64,000 nucleotides of DNA from Chrysogorgia sp. JL179-B06 (GCA_035772405.1 JAYKKM010000043.1:2026001-2090000), one strand, 5' to 3'; positions 33,301 through 43,703 are shown, counted from the stretch's first letter. A program made the numbers and translations. The notes: generated by a model from the sequence alone, not told the origin.

Positions 33301-36300
33301 GAAATTGCATATAGGAGACCGCCATAGGAGTCCTGAGTGCTTCCATTGCCTTAGTCATGTTTTTTTTATTAGTCTATAATTAGTCATTCTTCGTAATTTC
33401 TTTGATCGTTTTTTACAATCGTTATCTCTATTCCGCTTGTATATTTTACCGGTTAGACACGACTCAAGGCAATCGAAGCAATCAGGTGACGTCACACGCG
33501 AGAGACCGCTGAGTCGGGATGACTCTGTGAGTCTGTGGGACCTTTTGGCGCGCAATACGTCACTGTCGGCTTAGTGTCGGCTTCGGAAGGCAACAGTACA
33601 ACTCTAACGCTAATCCTAACCAACCCTAATCCTAACCCTAGCTCTATCCCATTTTACAGTCTTGGCATCCCATCTAACCTTTTTCTTGGGGTGTAACGCG
33701 CCAACTGCGAATAGGCAAAGAATGCGAAGACGAATCTTTAGCTGCTGGTAATATTAAAATGGGGACTGTCACCCAAACGCAACTTGTGTTTATATTAAAG
33801 GTCTTTTATACTACAAGACGTATGATTTGAGCTTTGCGTTTATTTTCTATGGGAGTTTGTTTGAGTTAGAAATGATATGAGTGTGACGTAAGTCACGTAA
33901 GTCATCATTTTGGATGAAATATTTTGCTGCATGAGCAATTTGACCTAATTGAAACGTTCAATACTTGAACGCCATTCTAAAGATTTTATTAACTTTTCCG
34001 CTCAAATCCTCAACCAGTCTATCACACTACACGGAAAGCAAAAAAGAAAACCAATCTGACTAATAAACCTTTAAAGAACATCAACGCAAATTAGCTCAAA
34101 TTATAAAACATTTCGGCAATCAACTATTCACTGCATATATTATCTATATCAGCAATACAGTAAAAACCCGCGTATAAGAACCTGTGAATTAAAGAGTGAG
34201 TGTCAACCGTGACGCATGCACGCTCGGTCGGCCATTTTTTGAAGCACGAAATTCCCTTAGTGAACTGCATCCGTAAATATCTTGTCAATCCTTGATATAA
34301 ATTATTGTCTTTTAATTGAAAGAAGACATACCTTAGAAAGTAATTATTTCTATATTTTTCACAAAACTCGACGTTTTCTTGACTTTCGTTTCGAATTATG
34401 TCAACCTTGACTGATGCGAAGCGTGCAAGACCAAGTCACGAGGTTCAAACCAAACAATCAGGTTCCGAGTCGACGTATTTGGATTGTAGATGAATAAGAA
34501 AGCCTCTACAGGGTTTTCTGAGAAGACTCGGCGAATTTCCGAAGTATTTACCACTTCGTTATCGTACGAAAAAATAAACACAAACGCGCAATGCACGATG
34601 GTTGACACTCACTCTTTAAGAACCTTTAGGCTAAAATTTGCTTTTTAGACCCCCATTTTATAAGAACCTTTTTAGCCTAAGAATTGTAACAGGTTCTTGT
34701 TTGAAAAAAAGAAATAGAAAGAAATAACTGAAAATAAAAACACGAAATTTTGCACATTTTGTATTTTTGGTAATGACATTATGTTAAATTATTTTTAAAA
34801 GATTTCCCAGTAACACTGCAACACAGTTCAAATTTTATTTTCCTGCATGTATCACTGCAGTTTAATTGTTACCTAAAGGAACTGGACATAAATCAGAGCA
34901 GGGTAAGGTTATTTTTTATTATGTGGTTATATTAGTACAGAAGCAAGTGACCACACCCATTTTGAGCTAGTTGTTGGACCAGCAAGCACCCTTTCCTCGA
35001 AAAAAATAAGAACCTATTTAAGAACCTAAATCGGCCTAAAATCCAAGTGAACACCACTTATATAAGAACTTAGGCTAACTCGAAAAATGGTTCTTATACG
35101 CGGGTTTTTACTGTATCGTATTTGAAGCAATTTCTATTCTAAGTGACAAGGATTATAAATATATTTAAAAAACTCATTAATAATTCATGAAGAAAACACA
35201 AAGGAAAATCACCACCGTGTCGTATCTTTATATGTGATAAAGATTCATCCTAATTTACATAAACTTTAGCTTTGATTTTCTCGGCTTAGACAACGTTATT
35301 TTTCAAAATTACTACGCCAACGAACTTACCAAATGCTGGTCGTTTTTTAAGCCATTTAAAGCACTTGTAGGAGTGTTTTATCAGATCTAAAACACTCGGC
35401 TGCGCCTCGTGTTTTATATCTGATAAAACACTCCTACGCGTGCTTTAAATAGTACTTCAAAAACTCATTAATATTCATTAACCAAATTGTCCAATCACAT
35501 TTCCGTATTTAGTCACGCGCAAGGCTTTTATACCTGATAAAAGCCATGAATACTAATCAGCATGAAAATTATATAAAGTCTCTACGAACTTTATATAAAA
35601 TTCCTGCTAATTTGCATTTCATACATCAACCCAATTTACCTCTAATAGAAAATAAAAACCAGTACATTCCCTAGTGATTACAATCAATTGTTTTTGAAGC
35701 TATTTAAAACACTCGAACTCGCGTTTTATCATATCTAAAATGCTCGCGCTGCGCGCTCGCATTTTAAATATGATAAAACGCGAGTTCGAGTGTTTTAAAT
35801 ACTACTAAAAGCTCACATATGATTTATTTTCATACCAGTATAATTACGATTCACTAACATCGTGATTATTATTATCATCACATTACTGCTATCATAATCA
35901 GCATAGTCATGATCATCAACATGATCAACCGATCATTATTATTTCATTATTATTGTGTTAATATCATGGCTCGAAATCCTTTGTTTCACGAGGGACGATT
36001 AATCTCTAAATAACCTGATCAATCACCTGCATAAAACATTTGGTACGATTAGTAACTAATGTTACCTAATGTTTATGCATTAGGTACGATTAGTAACTAA
36101 TCATACCTAATGTTTATGCAAAAACCTGTTTTATTTTACTCAAATTGCACTGCCAAACACGCTACTCATCCAGCTTATATATATATATATGCTAAACTAC
36201 TCAAACATTTCAATAGAATATAACTATCGAAGACATGAAGTGAACCATTATCGAATTCCCAATAACCATTAATAGCAACTCAAAGTTTTATTCCATTTGA

Positions 36301-39300
36301 ACTTGTTGAATCGGCTAAAAGCGTTCCTATTTCCTATTGTCTTGGTAGCCATAATATTACAAAGTGATAGCATGGCATTACGGTTGATTAGTGATTAAAT
36401 GTCCCTCAAGTCCCTTTACTAAACCTCCCTTGGCTTTCGGGTACATTTAATCACTAATCAACCTCAATGCCATGCTATTACTTATAATAATATATACACT
36501 GGGACAGTAGTGAATGTGCAGGGAGAGCTTGGAGTAGCTGACAGACGATACATGGACGATTATCAAGATCCTCAGAAAAATGTTTCTGAGTCCCGGACAG
36601 GAATCGAACCTCATGTAACCTTCTGATTGCTTGTGAGACGCTCTAACCATTGAGCTACCGAGACTCAGATGGAGAACGAAGGTTAAATGATGTACTGGTT
36701 CGATTGATATATGTATAGCCTATGCGGCAGTCACTATAATTAAATGCTTGGATGTGTTAATATATATGTACCATCATTATTATTCTACTTAATATTCAGT
36801 CTAAAAATACGCTGAAAGCACATGTGTTCCCTTTACTTAATTAGCCTGTTGAAGATGGGACATTTTCGTTCGAGCATGGTTATCAACTAAAAGGAAAGTA
36901 TGTTATTGTAGAAAAGGTGAGTCGCGGTCACAACTGAGAAGGTTATAGATGATACACGGAGTGGACGATCGTCAAGCTCAAATCTTTAGAATGCTTATAA
37001 ACCCCAAATGGGTTTTTGGTGATTCGAATAGAGCATAAAAAGTTAGTGTGTAAGTTCAATCTCCGTTATTGATTTAGACTTTTAGTTTCGGAGATATAAC
37101 GGGTCAAACATGCAAATTTGGCCCTTTTTGCGATAAAAAGTTGCGGGTACAATTTAACGACAACAAGGAATTAATATAGTGGGAAGAGACCGTCAGACCG
37201 ACAACTTGAGAGTTTTCCTAATTGAAAAATGCCCGAACGGTGTGTCGTTTATGGGTGCTCTAACACAACAAATAGCAGCAATAATATATATGTCTATCAG
37301 ATACCTTTTTGGGACGATGAATCGCCTATGGCTTTGTTCGACGGAGGAGAGACAAATGGACACCGTCATGTTCGTCAGTTGTGTCACAGCTTTGAGTACG
37401 GTTCGTCTACGGCAACGAATTAAGACCCCTAGACTTAAAAGAGATGAGTATGGCATCGCAGTTTTTCCTATATTGGACCAGATTGTAGAGGACAAATCAG
37501 AAAGTGAGCGCATGTAAGCATTCGTATTAAACTTTGAATAATTAAAGTTAAACTGCGTCACTTAAATTTGCATATATGTACAGTATGCCAGTATAAATTG
37601 AAGTGTTTCTAGTTTTTACCTTAGGTTTGTAAGATTTTTTCTATAGTGCTGTTATAACTATAATTATATGTTTCAACTTGAAAATTATCACAACTATAAC
37701 ATGTTAATGATGTCGTCGTGGCCGTCTCTATGATCAACTTCAAAATCGCGTTCTAAATCAGTTTCTTCGTTTTCTTCCTCCATTTCATTGGGCAAGCAGA
37801 CGGAAGGGTTGCTATACGAACTCGAGAATGAATTTGAGCTGGACATTTTGTATATTTCTTGAAGAAATAGCTGTTCTTTTAGCTCACATAGTCAAAACGT
37901 AATTGTTTTTATAATAAGTTGAAATAAACATGTTCCTGGGATCCAGGCCCCCGTTGGCGCAAGTTTTTTCAAAAATAGTCACTTTGACCCGTTATATCTC
38001 CGAAACTAAAAGTCTAAATAAAAAACGGAGATTGAACTTACGTATACTAACTTTTTATGCTCTATTCGAATCACCGAAAACCCATTTTGGGTTTATAAGC
38101 ACTTTAAAGTAGAGTTCTTATCTCATGTTTGGGTTTTTAATTTTATTGTACTATTTTATTTTTAAAGGGGTAGTATGATCCGAAATCGTGTGTGATTTTA
38201 GCTGTCTAATGGGTAATAATGACTACCAGGTACAGCAGTGTTGTAAGACTTCAGTCCGCTTGGACTCAAGTCCGGACTCGAGGCCAAGACTCGGACTTGT
38301 CTAGAGAGGACTCGCGGAGTCCTCTGGGACTCGATCGGTAATAATGACTCAAAAACTCAAGCCAAGTCCAACCGAGTCCAGCGGTTTTTCGCGCTTTGTA
38401 CTGACGATTCTGTTGTTTTCTGTTGCATATTTATGCCGCGTCTTAGACGGTAGTCCAAGCCCGTTCCTAGCCTGCTTACACCTCTGCAACTGCAAGCCTA
38501 CTACCTAAAGTCCCTGACTCCAATATCTGATTGACTCAGAGTCAGTGCAATAATGTAAGCAGATTCCAAAGAGGTGGACTCGGAATGCCCAGGACTCGGA
38601 CTCAAAAGAGATGGACTCGAAACAGGTGAACTCGGACTTGGACAAAGTGGACTTGACTACAACACTGATGTACACGGAGGACCTTCCCATTTTCAAGAAC
38701 TTTATATAGTCTAATCTTAATCCCAACCATATAATCCTAACCCTAACCTTGATCCTAACCAAAACTAGAGACTAGATAAAAACAGAAAGGTCCTTTTGAG
38801 TGACCCCTTTTAGCCATTTCCAATCTTATCGCAGATGAAGGATTGTGAATTATAAATTATAATTGTGATGGAGAAGTTTACCTTATTGAAAATTTCAATA
38901 AAACCCAAAACTACAACACTTTTATAGACATAGTCCACCAAGAGAACATGGAAATTGGAAAACTATTTTACCTCTCGTCGGGCAGGATATTCACGAAGAA
39001 ACCATTCATTTTGTTCTTGTAGCCAACAAAAAATCACCAAACAACACTTCGACAGTGACAGAAAACCACAAAAAAGATTTTGTGTTGTAGAATATGAAGG
39101 CCACTTTACATCTGCAGCAGTCCAACATAAATATAATCGGCATATTTTCGTGATTAAATCCATCTGGAAATATCTTTTTCATCTTTCTAAGCTGTTTTCC
39201 AGATGTTTTTACCGGCTCTTTGCTGGACCTCCCCTGATTGGTAGTTGATGGTTCTTGGGAGAATTGCAATGTTGATCTAATTATATTAATAACTTTTAGT

Positions 39301-40299
39301 GATATTTCTCTGTGGTTATTTTATAAAAGAAATACCTAATGGGTTTCCGTGTTTGGATAACGTGATCCAAACACTTGGGATGTTGCTCGACTTTCGAAAA
39401 GCTAAAAACACTCGCCTATCGGCTCGTGTTTTTTACGCTTTTCTCAAGTCTCGCAACATCCCGCGTGTTTGGTTCACGTTATCCAAACACGAAAACCCAT
39501 TAGGTATTTCTTAAATGCTAACCGAGGATGACTGCTAAACTTCAGAGGGTAACGACAACTGCGATAATAAAACAAATTGAATTGAATTGAAAACTTTATT
39601 TAAAATGGGATACACTAATTGTAAACACTAATAACTTTAAGTCAGAACAGAAACTAATTACACCAAGGTAAAAAGGTATTACCAAGCTTCTGCTCATGCA
39701 AGAATTTACAAAAAAGAGTTGATTTAAATTGTCCACACTAGACTCTTGAACCAGGTATTGAAAAATTGATATCATTCGTTGGAAGTCTAGAATCAATAAA
39801 TTGTTTCAATTTCGATAAATCCAAACTAGAACCAGATTGATAGTCGACTTTACTTGTGAGCAATTGAAGTAAAATATTCATTAAGCATATCAGCCATTGA
39901 TTATACAGGTTCCATAATTGAAAGATACAGGTTGACATGATGAAGTATTATTAATTAGGGATTTTAGAAGCTTCCAGATTGATTTTGGGTAACCCGCTTG
40001 TTCTCATTAAAAGTCGATTTAAAAGAGGTAATAGTATATAACAGAATAGGTAATAGATTTATCACTATACTTTCGATTTACTTTTTAATAAACTGTTTTA
40101 ATAACTTTGTCGTCTTCGTGTACACTCTTTATTCCTGAACCTTCAAACATTATATAGGCACTTTGAATATATCATATCGCTATTAAAATATTTATTGCAC
40201 TTACTACAACAGGAAGAGATCGTTGAAGATGAACGTTTTGTGTACAAGACGCCAAAGTGGATATGCAATGGCGAGTTAACTGCCGTTCCATCTGATTAA
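18394..40299 (+). CDS. RSPH1: Radial spoke head protein 1 homologue, seven exons
   Basis: RSPH1 is a MORN-repeat protein of the radial spoke head in motile 9+2 cilia and sperm flagella. Exons: 18394-18438, 18947-19060, 30900-31008, 31596-31729, 33060-33152, 36845-36916, 40213-40299. All introns are GT-AG, all junctions keep frame, and 654 bases encode 217 residues. Exon 1 encodes [15 protein letters not shown]. Exon 2 continues [14 protein letters not shown], matching the start of animal RSPH1. MORN repeats follow: [66 protein letters not shown]. Exon 6 ([13 protein letters not shown]) and exon 7 (YKTPKW near the end, stop TAA) match the family in order. The C-terminal tail is shorter than in mammals, where it is long and acidic. 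Intron 2 is 11.8 kb, mostly one transposon. Confidence 0.93.
19376..19495. mobile_element. hAT-like element end, CAGGGGCGAAACT
   Basis: CAGGGGCGAAACTCAAGGG follows CACACACA. At 29437-29446 the inverse AGTTTCGCCC is followed by the same CACACACA run, and both ends carry G-rich and GCAGGGCA-like blocks. The two may be the ends of one older hAT-like element split by the 9.1-kb insertion. The CA runs make the duplication uninformative. Confidence 0.4.
20150..21530. repeat. Four direct repeats, about 405-410 bp period, inside the 9.1-kb transposon
   Basis: CCTGAAGTTCAATCACAA recurs at 20535, 20945 and 21349, each followed by AATATGTGTAAAAATGTCTCC, GGTTATTCTAGTTT and GGTCCAAGGTGATTTTT-like blocks. 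A more diverged copy of the second half covers about 20160-20290. These have no coding potential and may be subterminal transposase-binding arrays or simply a satellite expansion. Confidence 0.8.
21760..22176. mobile_element. hAT MITE, 417 bp, exact 8-bp target duplication
   Basis: CAGGGTTATAGCTACGGTGG begins it and the inverse of CAGGGTTGTAGATAG ends it. TTCACAGT is repeated exactly at 21752-21759 and 22177-22184. The inside is non-coding, with GGTGGGC repeats near both ends. It is nested in the 9.1-kb element, so it arrived later. Confidence 0.92.
22185..22789. other. Non-coding part of the 9.1-kb transposon, 3' of the transposase
   Basis: A 28-base AT-rich sequence (TTTCAAATGTATTAAAATAC...) is duplicated in tandem at about 22564-22620. 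Nothing else was recognised. Confidence 0.45.
22790..26088 (-). pseudogene. DDE-type transposase-like gene, broken by one frameshift and one stop
   Basis: Three collinear segments make one protein of about 1,100 residues. The N-terminal segment (26088 to about 24900) has Cys-rich clusters: [29 protein letters not shown] and [10 protein letters not shown] frameshift near 24900 moves the frame to [20 protein letters not shown] at 24613-24611 then interrupts it, and the same frame resumes with [11 protein letters not shown] to 22790. In the last segment CDYMMK (Asp 145 of that segment), [10 protein letters not shown] (Asp 231) and [12 protein letters not shown] (Glu 263) are spaced like a DDE catalytic triad, followed by a C2HC-type finger (CANCGKAFL ... 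HVDLC) and a basic C-terminus. It resembles cnidarian transposases with a REPQ.DW..K.G...HG block, perhaps Sola-like; this is from memory. Alternative start at 26049. Confidence 0.82.
26729..27231 (-). CDS. Small gene with a RecQ/WRN C-terminal helix-turn-helix-like domain (HTH_40 type)
   Basis: The model has exon 1 at 27231-27199 ([11 protein letters not shown], donor GAG|GTAAAT) and exon 2 at 27085-26729 (acceptor [29 protein letters not shown]..., ending MIRGEIF stop), 129 residues in frame. The pattern AVKLFLKGN ... [15 protein letters not shown] ... [13 protein letters not shown] ... [14 protein letters not shown] matches the HTH domain at the C-terminus of RecQ and WRN helicases, which binds DNA or partner proteins. 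No helicase core is seen nearby. The frame upstream of the Met is open to 27282 ([17 protein letters not shown]), so an acceptor there would make this the 3' end of a larger gene. It lies inside the 9.1-kb transposon on the same strand as its transposase. Confidence 0.6.
27283..28098. other. Inner right part of the 9.1-kb transposon
   Basis: AT-rich. A minus-strand frame at about 27490-27660 reads TVEWREK ... [10 protein letters not shown], faintly piggyBac-like but too short to call. The inner continuation of the right TIR lies at about 28040-28094. Confidence 0.4.
28099..28503. mobile_element. 405-bp TTAA-flanked foldback element inside the transposon's right TIR
   Basis: TTAA flanks both sides (28095-28098, 28504-28507). 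Arms of about 185 bp begin TGGCTAAAGTGTTTCATC and mirror each other almost perfectly around a loop of about 28 nt near 28290-28316. It splits the host TIR exactly at its own TTAA. Each arm contains GTTGCTATGACAAC (28118-28131) or its inverse (28471-28484). Confidence 0.9.
28652..28710. repeat. Small perfect hairpin
   Basis: Arms with AGAGCCTGCGTTCCTTTT and AAAAGGAACGCAGGCTCT, about 23 nt each, surround a 12-nt loop just outside the 9.1-kb element. Confidence 0.75.
28711..30899. other. Remainder of RSPH1 intron 2
   Basis: Contains a C run of about 16 nt at 28950, a hAT-like end with a 22-nt C run (about 29341-29446) and otherwise AT-rich sequence without features. Confidence 0.45.
31830..32020. 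repeat. Inverted-repeat fragment in RSPH1 intron 4
   Basis: ACCGTCATCGCGATTCAATG at about 31920 is mirrored by CCATTGAATCGCGATGACGG at about 31994. A preceding AACGTTTCGACACTCC/TCTTCGTCAGG segment has the look of a dispersed repeat. No coding signal. Confidence 0.5.
32021..33059. other. Rest of RSPH1 intron 4
   Basis: A small inverted repeat (CAGTGAGATTTAATTC / GAATTAAATCTCACTG) lies at about 32509-32594. Nothing else is supported. Confidence 0.4.
33153..34157. other. First kilobase of RSPH1 intron 5
   Basis: CCTAA-type degenerate telomere-like repeats at about 33607-33645. No protein-like segment. Confidence 0.4.
34158..35113. mobile_element. TA-flanked TIR element (host of a nested TTAA element)
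   Basis: CAGTAAAAACCCGCGTATAA begins it and its exact inverse ends it. TA precedes and follows, the duplication expected of Tc1/mariner-class elements. About half of the 956 bp is a later insertion (34193-34615). GAACCT/AGGTTC motifs recur along the remainder. No transposase frame. Confidence 0.85.
34193..34615 (-). mobile_element. TTAA-flanked MITE nested in the TA element; related to H1-array DNA
   Basis: TTAA stands at 34189-34192 and 34616-34619; the TIR is AGAGTGAGTGTCAACC on both sides. The interior, read on the minus strand, matches DNA just upstream of each H1-like gene (for instance 45952-46350), including GTCAAGAAAACGTCGAGTTT and TGACAAGATATTT. Confidence 0.88.
35350..35830. repeat. 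Cluster of small hairpin repeats
   Basis: GAGTGTTTTATCAGATCTAA/ATCTGATAAAACACTC at about 35371-35435 and AACACTCGAACTCGCGTTTT with its inverse at about 35707-35801 form two separate hairpins. Each has a short CG-rich loop. Confidence 0.6.
36367..36478. repeat. Foldback hairpin in RSPH1 intron 5
   Basis: ATAGCATGGCATT and GGTTGATTAGTGATTAAATG are mirrored by CATTTAATCACTAATCAACC and AATGCCATGCTAT, a near-perfect stem of about 35 bp with a 40-nt loop. Confidence 0.7.
36571..36672 (-). repeat. tRNA-derived SINE with hairpin tail
   Basis: On the minus strand CTCGGTAGCTCAATGGTTAG is an A box and GGTTCGATTCCTGTCCGGGA a B box with its acceptor-like flank, followed by CTCAGAAACATTTTTCTGAG. The cloverleaf is incomplete, so this is a SINE rather than a working tRNA. 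Confidence 0.75.
36990..38103 (+). mobile_element. Kolobok-like element, 1.1 kb, long TIRs and a decayed THAP domain
   Basis: TIRs of about 110 bp (from ATGCTTATAAACCCCAAATG on the left, through GTTTCGGAGATATAACGGGTC) are mirrored at about 37987-38103. TTAG/TTAA flank the ends (36986-36989, 38104-38107). A THAP domain starts at 37229. TTAA target sites plus a THAP domain is the Kolobok combination. Confidence 0.82.
37229..37517 (+). pseudogene. THAP domain of the Kolobok-like element, frameshifted
   Basis: [17 protein letters not shown] starts the domain in one frame. [17 protein letters not shown] follows in a second, [10 protein letters not shown] returns to the first, and [15 protein letters not shown] is in a third. 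Together they give the order C..GCSN, R..KW, C..F, LK..A.P. At least three frameshifts make it non-functional. No DDE core remains downstream. Confidence 0.7.
38236..38667. mobile_element. hAT-like MITE with GGACTCG-rich interior
   Basis: CAGTGTTGTAAGACTTCAGT at the left and ACTTGACTACAACACTG at the right form imperfect TIRs. The interior is a degenerate array of GGACTCG/CGAGTCC words. Flanks share only about six bases (GTACA), so the duplication has decayed. Confidence 0.65.
39327..39512. repeat. 186-bp foldback element in RSPH1 intron 6
   Basis: AAGAAATACCTAATGGGTTT at the left is mirrored at the right, and inner pairs (CGTGTTTGGATAACGTG, GGGATGTTGC, AACACTCG) also match, so the whole element folds on itself. 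Confidence 0.75.
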
Positions 40300-41400
40300 A
40301 CCTGTGTAGCAGAGAAAGGAATGCAAAATGGCGTCCATTACATGCATGCCATGTTGTTACACTTGTGGCGTAAAACCGGTGACGTTTTTCGTCCGTTTAA
40401 AAAGATGTTTAAGACCTTGATCATTATACTTTAGTGTTATAATGTCTTTGTCTATAGAGTTGTATAGAAGTGTATGTTAAAGGAGATCTTTATAGCGAAA
40501 AACCCAATAATATTTAAATCAAAGACGTTCAAGTGTTTAATGTTAACAGCTTTTTCTGCTCATGACTCGAGAAACAACTTTTTAATTTTCGTATTTTGTG
40601 CTTCCTTTATTTAGAGTTTGCTCAACCGCTCAATGTTGGTGTAGAGCGGCATGAGTTTTCATTTGAATTTAGCGCTGCCTTTCTCTTTTGTTTCATGCAC
40701 TCAATGACGTCAAAATTGAAAATAAACTACCGATGTGCACGGTAGTGATGTTGGCCATAGCAACTGGTCATGCTATGGAAATTTTGAAACGATTTTCATA
40801 TTCAGATCTTTAGAAATATAGTGTTTTCAAAATATGCAGATGTTTATAAATAGCATAACATGTACATCGAGTTTGAACCGTTGATCAAATTCAAAAATGG
40901 CGGCGTCCATAAGCATAAAAATCGTTATTTCTCGAGTACAAGAGCAGATGTCGTGAAATTATTAAGATTTCTAACACTTCAAGGTCTTTGATTTAATTTT
41001 TACAAACATGCACGCGGCTCCCATTTAACAAGATGTCTAAGAATGTTTTATTCTGTAGAGAGTGTAGAAGTGTATGTTAATATGTTTTAAATAAAGTTGT
41101 ATATTAATAAAGGACACTATAGTCCGAAACGTCGCCATTAATATACGTAAGTACTCTTACCTAAGTATTTTTCGACACATTAATGAAGTTCTCTCATTTC
41201 TCCTTTTCATATTATATCCAGTTCTTTTGAGAACTTAGCAGCTTCCATATTTATTCTTAATATTATAACAAATACAGCTTGTGAATAAAATATAATTTGT
41301 GTTTTAATTAATATTTGGCATTTCGCTCGATTAAACTACATGTTCTAAGGATTTATGGTGAAGGAAAATTTCGAGTGTTGGAATATATACATTTTAAGAC
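40300..41400. other. RSPH1 3' flank with dispersed inverted repeats
   Basis: ATCAAAGACGTTCAAGTGTT at about 40518 and AACACTTCAAGGTCTTTGAT at about 40974 are inverse, as are neighbouring TCGAGAAA segments. From about 41100 to 41275 the sequence is the inverse of 59345-59500 (CAGTTCTTTTGAGAACTT is shared), so copies of one repeat flank both sides of the H1 array. Confidence 0.55.
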
Positions 41401-41439
41401 CAAACCGGGACCAGTTGCGAAAAATGCAACTTCAAGGCC

Positions 41440-41505
41440 TTCCCGCTGGAGTTGAACACGCGACCCTGCAATGCTGTGCAGTGCTCTGACCACTGAGCTC
41501 TGTTT
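41440..41505 (-). repeat. Second family of tRNA-derived SINE
   Basis: On the minus strand AGCTCAGTGGTCAGAGCACT is an A-box region and GGTCGCGTGTTCAACTCC a B-box region. It differs in sequence from the 36571 SINE and lacks the CTCAGAAA tail. Confidence 0.6.
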
Positions 41506-41605
41506 GCTCGAATCGATTCCTACCCCGGAACATTAAAAATTCATAACACCACGCTATTTCAAACCCATAATTGACCACACGTAAAAAACACACAACATCC
41601 AGTAA

Positions 41606-42144
41606 GGTCATAAATTACCAGGGGGGAGGGGGAGTGGAGGCTCGAAGTAAAAAGTTTAAAAAAATGATCTCCCGTGACGATGAGCATGAAATAGCGTGAC
41701 CCTCCCCTTGGCAATAGCCAAAAATATCATGACCCCTCCCCCTGCACAAAATAGCTCCTTCTAAAATAAACGTTCATACTGAAGCATATCTGTCAAAAAT
41801 AATTATATTGGTTAATTTTGCTCATGAATTTTTAAAATATATGTAAAATGACATTTGACTTTAGGATATATAAAACATGTGTTGTTTAATGTATTTTATG
41901 AATAAATTAATATATGTTACTATTATACTATTAATTACTATTTTATTACACTATTTTACAATAATCACTGTGATCTGTTTGAAATGTTGAGTAAAGTGAA
42001 ACTATCATAGAATGTGAGCTTAAATTTATGTGACCCTCCCTTTTGATAGTTCAATTTTCTATAATACCCTCCCTTTTGAGGGGCTGAAAAAGTTATGATC
42101 CTCCCACTTTCTCCACCCTCCCTCCCCCCTGGTAATTTATGACC
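41606..42144. mobile_element. 539-bp MITE, GGTCATAAATTACCAGGGGG ends
   Basis: GGTCATAAATTACCAGGGGG (plus GAGGG) is exactly mirrored at the right. The inside repeats GTGACCCTCCC-like words and is otherwise AT-rich and non-coding. No clear duplication. Confidence 0.75.
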
Positions 42145-42430
42145 AGTCCCTAACCTTTGTCATTCCCATTGACTACCTTAGTTCAGACACGCGATAGGAG
42201 TGCTGACCATCGAACCCCGGGTGACCAAATAAACGCCGCCATGTTGGGTAAATTGGAGAGCAAATTTAAAAAGCCAGGATAAAACGTCTTGATTCCGTTT
42301 TAATCTGCCAATATTCGTTGGGGAGAAAAACGGCACAAACATGGCCGATTATTTTTTTTAATACATAAGCAGGTTTTTACGAAAGGAATGAGGTATACAT
42401 TTTGATCCAAATAATTATAATTTTATTTTA

Positions 42431-42830
42431 AAACATAAACAGGATTATTATAGAAACTCTTATTTCATCAGATCAGCTGAACTGTGGAATTCTCTACCGT
42501 CCAACCTAAAATCCTGTACTTCTTTACCTCTGTTCAAAACCAGTATAAATTCCTTATATTTCTCCAAACTACCGACTTATCGCCCTCATGGAAAAACCTA
42601 GAACTTACAACTTACACCATTTAACTTTTTAATTTATTACCAATTTATTTACAATTTCTATTTTATTTTATTTTAAGGAGTTTGGTGTCAATTGGGACGA
42701 AAGTTCTGTTCCTCTCTCCTGCCACTTATTGTTTGTTTATATACTTTAATTCTATTCTTCTAACTTGTAACTAAGTGGCAAACTTATTAAACTAAACTAA
42801 CTAAACTACACGTATGCGTAATATAATAGG
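42431..42830 (+). pseudogene. LINE ORF2 3'-end fragment
   Basis: The frame from 42431 reads NSYFIRSAELWNSLPSNLK and SLPLFKTSINSLYF before a TAG at 42599-42601, the usual C-terminal end of CR1/L2-like ORF2. The tail after it ends in ACTAA repeats near 42790-42806. Confidence 0.7.
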
Positions 42831-43231
42831 CACGAATGTTATGTATTTAGACACGGCAATTCCAAATCTGTTTTCAGAATTGAAAACGGTTAAATATTGA
42901 CAGAGATATCGTTCAAAATAATATACGACGAAGCGGCCGCTGATTGGCGATTATTTAAGTACAATAGCCAATAACGCGTCTCTTTCACTTTCCGACATTT
43001 TTTTGTTCACGTCATTTGCATGCAATTTTATGTTGCCTATAGTGAATTTATAATATTTAGTAAAAATCGGGAGGTACGTTTACACGATTTGTCGGGGATG
43101 ACGAATTAGCGAAATTTACCGCGAATTTCAGTGTCGGCCCGACAAATCGTAGTGTGTAAACATACCTTAAGGAGCGTGGATGGGAATTTAGGGGGGTTAT
43201 TGCGTATACGTATTTGTAGTATAAGCATTAA

Positions 43232-43703
43232 CTCTTTCCTGACAGGCTGAAAAACATCCAAAATTGAACCACCTCTTTGTTCTATTGATATCTCTTGAAA
43301 TAACCATATAACTGATGCGAAAGCTATACATTTTCTGAAAGCCCAATAAACCGGCTTTTACTTTGCGAGCGTCTGTACGCAGGCTACTTTACTTGTGCTT
43401 TTAAATTTCCCGAACAAAATACATTATGTTAATATAAATTAGCATTAATTATCATAAATCAGGTTGAAAAATATACATTTTTCTGGAAAAGGCCATCTTG
43501 CACGCCCACGTAGCATCTTGAAAACTCAAAATGCCACCAATCGCAGAGTTGTTTATGAAATCAAATCAAACTTGGCGTGTGAGTGGATCTCATGTGCCTG
43601 GCGCTTGTCGAATTTCAATTTTTAATCTTGCGTTACCGTGTGCCGTGTTTTTCGATTGACGACTTTTCTACGACCCATTTTGACTGGGCCGGTCAGGAAA
43701 GAG
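43232..43703 (+). mobile_element. TTAA MITE, CTCTTTCCTG family, unit 1
   Basis: TTAA at 43228-43231 and 43704-43707. The longest copy in the array; it keeps about 50 bases that units 2 and 3 lack near TTTTTAATCTTGCGTTACCG. Confidence 0.8.

Noticed and set aside
36583..36664. Possible working tRNA gene
   Set aside because: A and B boxes are present but acceptor and anticodon stems do not pair properly, and diverged relatives occur nearby; SINE origin is the simpler reading.
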